DNA from: Actinacidiphila yeochonensis CN732
Lineage (GTDB): Bacteria > Actinomycetota > Actinomycetes > Streptomycetales > Streptomycetaceae
Assembly (NCBI RefSeq): GCF_000745345.1
Contig: NZ_JQNR01000003.1
Location: forward strand, 1,054,001-1,118,000
Direction: 5' to 3'
DNA: 64,000 bases
Position 1 is the first letter of the stretch. Every line of letters begins with the position of its first letter. The translations under genes and the position numbers were made by a program. Positions 26,050 to 34,947 of this stretch are shown here, in pieces. The notes below the pieces were generated by a model. It was not told the origin of the DNA, searched no databases, and saw only the letters and a list, made by a program, of their open reading frames with translations.

Positions 26050-26063
26050 TGAGAGCGCTCCCA
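26050..26063. promoter_or_regulatory. CebR box proximal to cebR
   Basis: TGAGAGCGCTCCCA matches the palindrome at 13 of 14 positions and lies about 70 bases upstream of cebR, suggesting autoregulation. Confidence 0.8.
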
Positions 26064-26196
26064 CGGTACCCGTGGTGAGTGACTCCGTCCGTTCAAGAAG
26101 TGACCACGTGTCCGCCCCGGACACGTTCCGGCAACGAAATCGACTTCACGTCTTGACACTGACCCCTCCCAGGCGTGAGTGTTCCGGAAAGCCTAG

Positions 26197-26210
26197 TGGG
26201 AGCGCTCCCA
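26197..26210. promoter_or_regulatory. CebR box proximal to cebE
   Basis: TGGGAGCGCTCCCA, a perfect palindrome, lies 98 bases upstream of cebE and is expected to be the main operator of the cebEFG-bglC operon. Confidence 0.93.
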
Positions 26211-26307
26211 CGAACGTCCCGTTCTGTGTGCAGTTACCCGGGGACATCTCATCACCGCAGCACCCGCACCACCGCATCGCTCGACCCACCCTGACAAGGA
26301 GAGTGGA

Positions 26308-27651
26308 ATGCGCACTTCCGGCAGAACCCGCAAGACCGCCGTCATCGCGGTCGCGGGTCTCGCAGCCTGCGCGACCCTGATCACCGGTTGCAGCAGCAGC
26401 AGCAAGGACGAGGGCAAGGGGGGATCGTCCAACGCGAAGATCACCCTGCGCATCGGCGACTACGGGTCGTTCGGCTTCGACGACAAGACCGGAGCGAAGC
26501 TCTTCTCCGAGTACGAGAAGCTGCACCCGAACATCACGATCAAGGAAGACAACGTCTCCGACAGCGACCAGTACTGGAAGTCGCTGAAGCTGCACCTGAA
26601 CCAGAACAGCGGCCTCGACGACATCCAGGCGATCGAGATCGGCTTCGTGGCCAACGCGGTCGAGCCGCAGTACGCGAACAAGTTCGTCGACTTCAAGACG
26701 GTCAAGGGCTTCGACGCGAGCAACTGGCTCGACTACAAGGAGAAGGAAGCCACCACCACCAGCGGCCAGGTCATCGGCGTGGGCACGGACGTCGGCCCGA
26801 CCGCGATCTGCTACCGCAAGGACATGTTCAAGAAGGCCGGCCTGCCGAGCGACCGGGACGCCGTCGCGAAGCTGTGGGCGGGCGACTGGCAGAAGTTCGT
26901 CGACGCCGGCATCCAGTTCAAGAAGAACGCCCCGGCGGGCGTGGCCTTCACCGACTCGGCCGGCGGCCTGTTCAACGCCGTGCTCTCCAGCCAGAGCACG
27001 CAGTACACCGACAGCTCCGGCAAGCTGGTCTACGCCACCAGCCCGGGTGTCCAGACCGCGTGGAACCTGTCCACCGAGGCCGTCCAGGACGGTCTGACCG
27101 CCAAGCTCCAGCAGTTCGACCAGCAGAACACCTGGGCTGCGGCGTTCAAGACCAACAAGTTCGCCACCGTCGCGTGCCCGAGCTGGATGATCGGCCAGAT
27201 CGCCACCGACTCCGGTCCGGCCAACAAGGGCAACTGGGACATCGCCCAGCCGCCGCAGGCCGGCAACTGGGGCGGCTCGTTCCTGGCGGTGCCGAAGTCC
27301 GGTAAGAACACCGCCGCGGCCGAGGCGCTGGCGCAGTGGCTGACCGCCCCCGCCCAGGAGGTCAAGGTCTTCCAGAAGTTCGGCAACATCCCGTCCACCA
27401 AGGCGGGCCTGGACGACCCGGCGGTGCAGAACACCACCAACGACTACTTCCCCGGCACCCCCGTGGGCAAGATCTTCAGCACCACCGCGCACAGCATCCA
27501 GCCGGCCCCGATCGGCCCGAACGACGGCGCGGTGAAGATCATCATCACCCAGAACGGCCTCCTGGACATGGAGCAGCACGGCACCTCCAAGTCCAAGGAG
27601 TGGGGCAAGATCCAGGCGCAGGTGAAGGACCAGATCGGCGACATGAGCTGA
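26308..27651 (+). CDS. cebE: Cellobiose/cellotriose-binding lipoprotein (CebE)
   Basis: The 447-residue extracellular solute-binding protein (family 1) delivers cello-oligosaccharides to the CebFG permease. The signal sequence ends in a lipobox ATLITGC near residue 28, followed by a Ser/Lys/Gly-rich tether, so the mature protein is a membrane-anchored lipoprotein. GVGTDVGPTAICYRKDMFKKAGLP near 150 and TAPAQEVKVFQKFGNIPSTKAG near 345 are family-typical. AAGGAG is 7 bases before the ATG. It is the first gene of the operon. The ATPase is not encoded nearby; streptomycetes use the shared MsiK. Confidence 0.94.
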   Translation: MRTSGRTRKTAVIAVAGLAACATLITGCSSSSKDEGKGGSSNAKITLRIGDYGSFGFDDKTGAKLFSEYEKLHPNITIKEDNVSDSDQYWKSLKLHLNQNSGLDDIQAIEIGFVANAVEPQYANKFVDFKTVKGFDASNWLDYKEKEATTTSGQVIGVGTDVGPTAICYRKDMFKKAGLPSDRDAVAKLWAGDWQKFVDAGIQFKKNAPAGVAFTDSAGGLFNAVLSSQSTQYTDSSGKLVYATSPGVQTAWNLSTEAVQDGLTAKLQQFDQQNTWAAAFKTNKFATVACPSWMIGQIATDSGPANKGNWDIAQPPQAGNWGGSFLAVPKSGKNTAAAEALAQWLTAPAQEVKVFQKFGNIPSTKAGLDDPAVQNTTNDYFPGTPVGKIFSTTAHSIQPAPIGPNDGAVKIIITQNGLLDMEQHGTSKSKEWGKIQAQVKDQIGDMS

Positions 27652-27671
27652 CCTCGGCCGACACCGGTCAC

Positions 27672-27707
27672 GGCCGCCCGGCCCTGGCTCACGCCGGCCG
27701 GGCGGCC
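27672..27707 (+). terminator. Hairpin between cebE and cebF (attenuator)
   Basis: GGCCGCCCGGCC (27672-27683) pairs perfectly with 27696-27707 around 12 bases. Such hairpins after binding-protein genes usually stabilise or partly end the transcript, so more binding protein than permease is made. Confidence 0.65.
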
Positions 27708-27760
27708 CCGTGCCGCAGCCCGCGGCCCGCACCTCCCGCCTGACGCACCCCGTCCGACGA

Positions 27761-27854
27761 ACCCGCGTCACGCACTCCCGCACGACGAACTCGTCCGACG
27801 GACCCGTCCGAGAGACCCGTCCGACGGACCCGCGTGACGCACCCCCGCACGACG
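27761..27854 (+). repeat. 27-bp direct repeat between cebE and cebF
   Basis: 27761-27787 and 27828-27854 differ at 2 of 27 bases; CGTCCGACGGACCCG units lie between them. The 293-base gap has no gene. Confidence 0.75.
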
Positions 27855-27944
27855 CACCGGGTGGGCCGCCCTCCGAGGCGGCCCGGCCGGCGCCAGCTGA
27901 TCCGCTTCCTCCCCCGCTGATCCCCTACCGGAAGGATGCCACTC

Positions 27945-28952
27945 GTGGCCACCTCCGTCAGGGCGACGTCCGACGGCACCCCCGGGTCGTCCAGGAACGC
28001 CCCGAACTCGCAGCACGGCGGCGACCCCGGTCCGCCCCGGGCCAACTGGCGTGTCCGGCTCTTCCGGCTGGACACCAAGGCCTCGCCCTACGTCTACATC
28101 GCCCCCTTCTTCCTCTGCTTCGCCGCCTTCGGCCTCTTCCCGCTGATCTACACCGGGTGGCTCTCCTTCCACGAGGTGCAGCTCGGCACCCACGCCACCT
28201 GGGTCGGCGCGCGCAACTACAAGGAGCTGTGGGACAACACCTTCTTCTGGGGCGCGCTGCGCAACACCTTCACCATGGGTGTGATCTCCACCGTCCCGCA
28301 GCTGCTGTTCGCCCTCGGCCTGGCCCACCTGCTCAACTACAAGATGCGAGCGCGCGGTTTCTTCCGCGTCGCGATCCTGGCTCCGTACGCCACCTCGATC
28401 GCCGCCGCCACCCTGGTCTTCATCCAGATCTTCAACCCCGACTACGGGATGATGAACCAGGTCCTCGGCCACTTCGGTGCCGGCCACATCCAGTGGAACA
28501 ACTCCAAGTGGCCCGCGCAGATCGCCATCTCGACGATCGTCACCTGGCGCTGGACCGGCTACAACGCGCTGATCTACCTGGCCGCGATGCAGGCCGTGCC
28601 CGGTGACCTCTACGAGGCCGCCTCGCTCGACGGCGCCTCGCGGTGGCGGCAGTTCATCAGCGTCACCATCCCGTCGATCCGGCCCACGATCTTCTTCACC
28701 ATCATCGTCTCGACCATCGGGGCCACGCAGCTCTTCGGCGAGCCGCTGATGTTCGGCGGTTCCATCGGCTACTCCGGCGGCTCCGACCACCAGTACCAGA
28801 CGCTGAGCCTGTACATGTACGACAAGGGCTGGCAGACCGGCGAGCTCGGGCAGGCGTCCGCCGTGGCGTGGGTGATGCTGCTCATCCTGCTGCTCATCGG
28901 CGCCGTGCAGATGCTCGTGGCGCGTGCCAACCGCCGGAAGCTTGGGGGCTGA
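27945..28952 (+). CDS. cebF: Cello-oligosaccharide ABC permease (CebF)
   Basis: The 335-residue inner-membrane protein is one of two permease subunits. Six membrane segments can be read, starting VYIAPFFLCFAAFGLFPLIY. The EAA loop that contacts the ATPase is EAASLDGASRWRQFISVTIP near residue 225. GTG 27945 is chosen because GGAAGG (27930-27935) is 9 bases away; ATG 27936 abuts that site directly and is unlikely. The N-terminus is hydrophilic for about 45 residues. Four bases separate it from cebG. Confidence 0.93.
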   Translation: MATSVRATSDGTPGSSRNAPNSQHGGDPGPPRANWRVRLFRLDTKASPYVYIAPFFLCFAAFGLFPLIYTGWLSFHEVQLGTHATWVGARNYKELWDNTFFWGALRNTFTMGVISTVPQLLFALGLAHLLNYKMRARGFFRVAILAPYATSIAAATLVFIQIFNPDYGMMNQVLGHFGAGHIQWNNSKWPAQIAISTIVTWRWTGYNALIYLAAMQAVPGDLYEAASLDGASRWRQFISVTIPSIRPTIFFTIIVSTIGATQLFGEPLMFGGSIGYSGGSDHQYQTLSLYMYDKGWQTGELGQASAVAWVMLLILLLIGAVQMLVARANRRKLGG

Positions 28953-28955
28953 CCC

Positions 28956-29870
28956 GTGGCTGAACTGACCCAGTCGATACCGGCCTCGGGCCCGCGGCAG
29001 TCCGCCGCGCCCAAGGCAAGCCGCTGGAAGCGCTCGACCGGCGCCGGCCGGACGCAGAGCGCCGGACCCGTCACCTACATCCTGCTGATCATCGCGACGC
29101 TCTTCTCGCTGTTCCCGCTGTACTGGACGGTGGTCGCGGCCTCGCGGACCGACACCGAGCTGATCACCCCGCCGACGCCGCTGCTGCCCGGCTCGCACCT
29201 GATCGACAACCTGAAGATCGTGTGGTCCGAGGTCGACATGACCAAGGCCCTGATCAACTCCACGATCGTGGCCGCGTGTGTGGCCGTGAGCACCGTGCTG
29301 TTCGCCACGCTGGCCGGCTTCGCCTTCGCGAAGCTCCAGTTCCGCGGCCGCAACGCGCTGCTGACCATCGTGGTCACCACCATGACCATCCCGCCGCAGC
29401 TGACCGTCATCCCGCTCTACCAGATCGTCAGCAACATCGGCTGGGTGGGCCACATCCAGTCGGTGATCCTGCCCTCCCTGGTGGCGGCGTTCGGCGTGTT
29501 CTTCATGCGCCAGTTCCTCTCCGAGGCGCTGCCGGTCGAGCTGGTGGAGGCCGCCCGGGTGGACGGCGCGCACTCCCTGCGGATCATCTGGCACGTGGTG
29601 TTCCCGATCGCGCGGCCGGCCATGGCGGTGCTGGGGATGCTGGTCTTCGTCCAGTCCTGGAACGACTTCTTCTGGCCGTTCATCGCCCTGAACCAGCAGA
29701 ACCCGACGGTGCAGGTCGCCCTCCAGGGGCTCGGCTCCGGCGACCACACGATCAACCACGCCGTGGTGGTCTGCGGCGCGCTGGTCGCCACGCTGCCGCT
29801 GCTGCTGGTGTTCATGGTCCTGGGCAAGCAGATCGTCGGCGGCATCACGGCGGGCGCCGTGAAGAGCTGA
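28956..29870 (+). CDS. cebG: Cello-oligosaccharide ABC permease (CebG)
   Basis: This 304-residue partner permease has six membrane segments, beginning VTYILLIIATLFSLFPLYWTV near residue 36. The EAA loop is EAARVDGAHSLRIIWHVVFP near 205. GTG 28956 follows GGGGG by 7 bases and comes right after the cebF stop, so translation is probably coupled. An approximately 35-residue Ser/Ala/Lys-rich cytoplasmic N-terminus precedes the first segment. bglC follows after 63 bases. Confidence 0.93.
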   Translation: MAELTQSIPASGPRQSAAPKASRWKRSTGAGRTQSAGPVTYILLIIATLFSLFPLYWTVVAASRTDTELITPPTPLLPGSHLIDNLKIVWSEVDMTKALINSTIVAACVAVSTVLFATLAGFAFAKLQFRGRNALLTIVVTTMTIPPQLTVIPLYQIVSNIGWVGHIQSVILPSLVAAFGVFFMRQFLSEALPVELVEAARVDGAHSLRIIWHVVFPIARPAMAVLGMLVFVQSWNDFFWPFIALNQQNPTVQVALQGLGSGDHTINHAVVVCGALVATLPLLLVFMVLGKQIVGGITAGAVKS

Positions 29871-29933
29871 CCCGCCGCGCCGGCCCGGCGCCCGTCCCGT
29901 CCCCGTTCGGCCCCTGATTCCCCTGGAGTCCCC

Positions 29934-31406
<1,473 letters not shown>

Positions 31407-31455
31407 GGGGACGGGCGGTAGGGCGGTCCGAGGGTGCTGCCCTGCCACCACACGA

Positions 31456-31509
31456 GGAGGCCGGCTGCCGCTTCCCGCCCGTGAGGGTGGGAAGCGGCGG
31501 CCGGCCTCC
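31456..31509 (+). terminator. Terminator after bglC
   Basis: Arms 31456-31476 and 31489-31509 pair over 21 bp with one mismatch around a 12-base loop, between the convergent bglC and sortase genes. It can act in both directions. Confidence 0.85.
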
Positions 31510-31588
31510 TGCTCGTCCGCGCTCGTACCAGCTTCGTGCCGGCTCGCACGAGCGATTGTGCGCTTGTGGGGGGAGCCCGGTCCCGGGT

Positions 31589-32302
31589 TCAGGACTTGGA
31601 GACCGAGGACAGGTGGGCGAAGACCACCACGTTCGCCTCGTAGTTCATGCTCTTGCGGTCGAAGGCGCCGCCGCAGGTGATCAGGCGCAGTTCGGCGTCC
31701 GGGGTGTCGCCGTAGACCTCCTTGTCCGGGAAGGCGTCCTTGGAGAAGGTCTGCACGGAGTCGACGGTGAAGTGCGCCACCGATCCGTCCGCGCGGGTGA
31801 TGGCGGCGGTGTCGCCCTTCTTCATGAAGGACAGCAGGAGGAACACCGCGGGCCCGGAGGTGGTGTCCACGTGTCCGGCGACGATCGCGTTGCCCGTCTC
31901 GCCGGGGGTGACGCCGCCCTGGTACCAGCCGACGAGGTTGCGGTCGGTGTCGGGCGGCGGCTGGAGGGAGCCGGAGGCGTCCATGTACAGCGGGGTGAAG
32001 GGGGCGTTGACGCCGATCCCGGGGATGCTCAGCCGGGTCGGGTCGGACGGGGGCATGGACAGCCCGGTGCCCGCCGGGGAGGTGGTCGCGTAGGTGCCGC
32101 CGGACGCGGTCGAGGAGACGGCCGGCGGCGTGGGGACGCCGACCGCGATGCCGGCGCCGGAGGAGTCGAGCGAGTGGTAGACGAGGAACGCGCCGACCAG
32201 GGTCGCCGCGGTGGCCCAGCGCAGGACGCGTGAGCCCTTGTCCCGGGGTTGCCGCGGGGCGTCGGCCGCCCCGGGGTCGCCCTGCGGGGGCTGAGTGGCC
32301 AT
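31589..32302 (-). CDS. Class F sortase
   Basis: The 237-residue membrane-bound transpeptidase anchors surface proteins. An N-terminal membrane segment (ATAATLVGAFLVYHS, about 27-42) is followed by a Pro/Ser/Thr-rich linker and the sortase barrel from about 95 (LSIPGIGVNAPFTPLYMD). The catalytic His is in IVAGHVDT and the Cys in RLITCGGAFD, with the Arg probably after it in the last strand region. The short form without extra helices and the LITCGG signature fit class F of actinobacteria. GGAGGAAGG lies 8 bases before ATG 32302. It is directly downstream of a small surface-protein gene on the same strand, a likely substrate. Confidence 0.9.
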   Translation of the reverse strand: MATQPPQGDPGAADAPRQPRDKGSRVLRWATAATLVGAFLVYHSLDSSGAGIAVGVPTPPAVSSTASGGTYATTSPAGTGLSMPPSDPTRLSIPGIGVNAPFTPLYMDASGSLQPPPDTDRNLVGWYQGGVTPGETGNAIVAGHVDTTSGPAVFLLLSFMKKGDTAAITRADGSVAHFTVDSVQTFSKDAFPDKEVYGDTPDAELRLITCGGAFDRKSMNYEANVVVFAHLSSVSKS

Positions 32303-32538
32303 GCGGTACGCCTTCCTCCGCCCGGCCGGACCGGGCGGGTTTCGCGGGCGGGTTTTCGCGGGCGGATTTCTCTGAAGGTGTGGCGGGACCGGGCGTACGG
32401 GCCGGGCAGCCGCGGGGGCGCCGGGGACGGGTGGGGACGGCGGCCCCGCCGCGGCCCGGCCCGGAGCGGAGGGGGACGGGAAAGGCGGGGGGAAGCGGGG
32501 GAAGCGGGAAACGGCGGGTATCGGGGGGAAAGCAGCGG

Positions 32539-32573
32539 GCGTGGCCACCGCTGTGCACGGACGGTGGCCACGC
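32539..32573 (-). terminator. Hairpin between surface-protein and sortase genes
   Basis: GCGTGGCCACCG (32539-32550) pairs perfectly with 32562-32573 around an 11-base loop. The remaining 32303-32538 is very GC-rich with no gene seen. The hairpin would reduce read-through into the sortase gene. Confidence 0.65.
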
Positions 32574-32627
32574 CTGGTCGGCCGTCAGGCCGAGGGGTGC
32601 TGCGGTGCCGTGGTGACGGCGCCGGGG

Positions 32628-33080
32628 TCAGGCCAGGTTGCCGGCCGTGGTGCGGCGGCGACGCAGCACGAGCGCGCCCGCGCCGAGGCCGCCGAGCAGC
32701 AAGATCGAGCCGGCGGCCATGCCGCTGCCACCCTCGAGCGCCATGCCGCCACCACCGGTGTGCATGCCACCGTGCGGCTTGCCGTAGCCGTCGTCCGAGC
32801 CACCCTTGGCGCCGTGGCTGTCGGAGTCGCTCTTGCCGCTCTGGTTGTCGGAGTCGCTCTTGCCGCCCTGGCCGCTCCAGCTGCTCGAGTCGTTCGAGCT
32901 GTCCGACTTGCCGTAGTTGGAGGAGGAGTCGGTCGAGGAGGACGACGAGGAGGAGGACGAGGAGGAGCCGTTGCTGCTCGGGTCGTACGCGTTGAGGGCA
33001 CCCGTGGCGTACGCGGGGGCGGCGACGGCGAGGCAGGCGGTGAGGGCGGCTCCGGCCACGAGGGTGCGGGCAGTACGCAT
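32628..33080 (-). CDS. Small Ser-rich secreted surface protein with C-terminal sorting-like tail
   Basis: The 150-residue protein has a signal peptide (MRTARTLVAGAALTACLAVA, cleavage near AYA, residue 25). A long Ser/Asp/Lys/Gly-rich low-complexity middle follows, with about twelve serines in a row and SDSDNQSGKSDS-type repeats. It ends in a hydrophobic helix and positive tail (GSILLLGGLGAGALVLRRRR). This is the architecture of a wall-anchored protein, but the LPXTG-like motif expected just before the helix is absent; the sequence there is GGMALEGGSGMAAG. The sortase gene next door makes it a candidate substrate with an unusual signal. No known function; a flexible stalk is likely. Confidence 0.75.
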   Translation of the reverse strand: MRTARTLVAGAALTACLAVAAPAYATGALNAYDPSSNGSSSSSSSSSSSTDSSSNYGKSDSSNDSSSWSGQGGKSDSDNQSGKSDSDSHGAKGGSDDGYGKPHGGMHTGGGGMALEGGSGMAAGSILLLGGLGAGALVLRRRRTTAGNLA

Positions 33081-33508
33081 GGGGACGATTCCTTCCGTCG
33101 ACGGATGCACCGGCTGACTTGGTGTCAGCCCGACAAGCGCAGCGGCGACACCTTCACGTTGCGCGACCGCCGGGCGGCCCGCCACCGGAGAGCGGCGCAA
33201 GAGGGTGACGGGGTCCGCTCTTCGGGTGGCAGGCACCGCCACCCGCCTGTATCGCCCCACCCGTGCGGCCGGGTCGCGCCGGATCGGGCGCCGGGGCCGC
33301 CGCACAGTGGTGGAGCGGGGCGGCCCGGTGCCGCCGGACGGTCCCGCCCGCCGCCCAGCCGCGGCACCCGAGCCCTCTCCAAGGGGTGCTGAGCCCGTGT
33401 CAGGCGGACGCCTGGGAGCGCTCAGCCCCTGGTCAGGGCGGTGCGGCGGCCCCGGGGCGGTGGGAACCGGCCCGGCACGGACCGGGCACCCCGAGCGAGA
33501 GGACGCGC
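33081..33508. other. Divergent promoter region, surface protein / multicopper oxidase
   Basis: The 428 bases hold no convincing gene. TGGGAGCGCTCAGC at 33413-33426 matches the CebR palindrome at 11 of 14 positions and lies 83 bases before the oxidase start. No clear -10/-35 pair was recognised. Confidence 0.35.
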
Positions 33509-34834
33509 ATGTCATCGGAGTCGGTACCCCCCTCGTCACCCGGCCGCGGCCGGCGGAGCCTGCTGCGCGCGCTGACCGGCGGCGGCGCGCTCGCCGCGCT
33601 GGCGCTGACCCCCTCCGGGCCGGCGGCCGCGGACACCGCGCCGGCCGGGGCCGCCGGCTCGGGCCCGGACGCCGCGACCGGCGCCGACCCCTTCGCCTCC
33701 GACGCCTTCCGGGCCGGCGGCCGGGTCCGCGAGTTCTGGCTCCAGGCCGACTCCTTCGAGCACAACGCGGTGCCCAACGGCCGCGACGCCATGACCGGCG
33801 CGACCTTCACCGCCGCGCAGACCACGTTCCAGGCGGTCGGGTACCGGGCCTACACCCCCCAGTGGGGCAAGCCGCTGCCCGGCGACCTGAGCCCGGAGGG
33901 CATCGGCCCGAACACCGGCATCCCGGGCCCGGTGCTGCGCGCCGAGGTGGGCGACGTGATCCGGGTGCACTTCCGCAACAACGACTCCCACTACCGGTGG
34001 CCGCACTCCCTCCACCCGCACGGGGTGCGCTACACCCCCGACAACGACGGTGCCTGGATGGCCGATCTCCCGGACAAGGACGGCACCGCCGTTCCCTACG
34101 GGGGCACTTACACCTACACCTGGACCTGTGTTCCCGGCTCCGTGGGCAGTTGGCCCTACCACGACCACGCCGCGCCGCAGATCCCGCTGAAACCGTCCGA
34201 CCCGGCACCGGCCACGACGCCTCCGGCGGCCGACTCGGCTCCGGCCGCGCCGTCGCCGTCGGTCTCGCCGTCCGTGTCCGCGTCCTCGGTCTCACCGTCG
34301 GCGACGGAGGGCGGCCAGGGGCAGGGCGGCGGTTCGATGGACATGGGCGACAACGTCGAGACCGCCGACGCCGTGCGGGCGTTCGGCGGGGGCGGCGGGC
34401 CGGTGATGGAGATCGGCGCGGAGCTGGGCCTGTTCGGGATGATCGCCGTCACCGATGCCCGCACCCCGAAGGTGGACCGGGAGTTCGTCCTCTTCTTCCA
34501 CGACGTCTCGGCCGCCGACGCGCCCCCGCTGGGCCAGGACCTGTCGCTGTGCAACGGCGGCGCGTTCGTGGACAACGCCCCCACTTTCACCGCGCGTTCG
34601 GGTGACCGGGTGCGGTGGCGGGTGGCCACGCTCGGCAACTCCTTCCACACCTTCCACATCCACGGCCACCGCTGGCGCACCGCCGCCGGCTGGACCGACA
34701 CCGAGATGCTGGGCCCGGCCACCACGCTCACCGTGGAGTACCGGGAGGACAACCCGGGCGACTGGCTCTACCACTGCCATGTGGCCGCGCACATGATGCA
34801 CGGGATGGCGGGCCGCTACCGCGTCACCTCGTAG
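33509..34834 (+). CDS. Secreted multicopper oxidase (laccase-like)
   Basis: The 441-residue enzyme has a twin-arginine signal (GRGRRSLLRALTGGGALAALAL), so it is probably exported folded with copper. All four copper motifs are present: HSLHPHG near residue 172, WPYHDH near 216, HTFHIHGH near 384 and WLYHCHVAAHMMHGM near 418, so type 1, 2 and 3 sites can be complete. Size and motif spacing fit the small two-domain oxidases of Streptomyces that work as trimers. A Pro/Ser/Thr linker of about 60 residues (about 228-285) interrupts the two halves, longer than usual. It may oxidise phenols, lignin fragments or Cu(I); context does not decide. Confidence 0.88.
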   Translation: MSSESVPPSSPGRGRRSLLRALTGGGALAALALTPSGPAAADTAPAGAAGSGPDAATGADPFASDAFRAGGRVREFWLQADSFEHNAVPNGRDAMTGATFTAAQTTFQAVGYRAYTPQWGKPLPGDLSPEGIGPNTGIPGPVLRAEVGDVIRVHFRNNDSHYRWPHSLHPHGVRYTPDNDGAWMADLPDKDGTAVPYGGTYTYTWTCVPGSVGSWPYHDHAAPQIPLKPSDPAPATTPPAADSAPAAPSPSVSPSVSASSVSPSATEGGQGQGGGSMDMGDNVETADAVRAFGGGGGPVMEIGAELGLFGMIAVTDARTPKVDREFVLFFHDVSAADAPPLGQDLSLCNGGAFVDNAPTFTARSGDRVRWRVATLGNSFHTFHIHGHRWRTAAGWTDTEMLGPATTLTVEYREDNPGDWLYHCHVAAHMMHGMAGRYRVTS

Positions 34835-34840
34835 GCGTGC

Positions 34841-34875
34841 GGCGGCCCGCCCGGACCACGTCCGGGCGGGCCGCC
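34841..34875. terminator. Bidirectional terminator between multicopper oxidase and FAD hydroxylase
   Basis: GGCGGCCCGCCCGGA (34841-34855) and its perfect complement at 34861-34875 enclose a 5-base loop, 6 bases after the oxidase stop and between convergent genes. Confidence 0.88.
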
Positions 34876-34947
34876 GTTCCGCTGCCGCGCCGCCGTGCTG
34901 CCACGTCCCGCCGTCCTGCCCTGCGAGCCGCCGGCGGCAGCCGCTTC

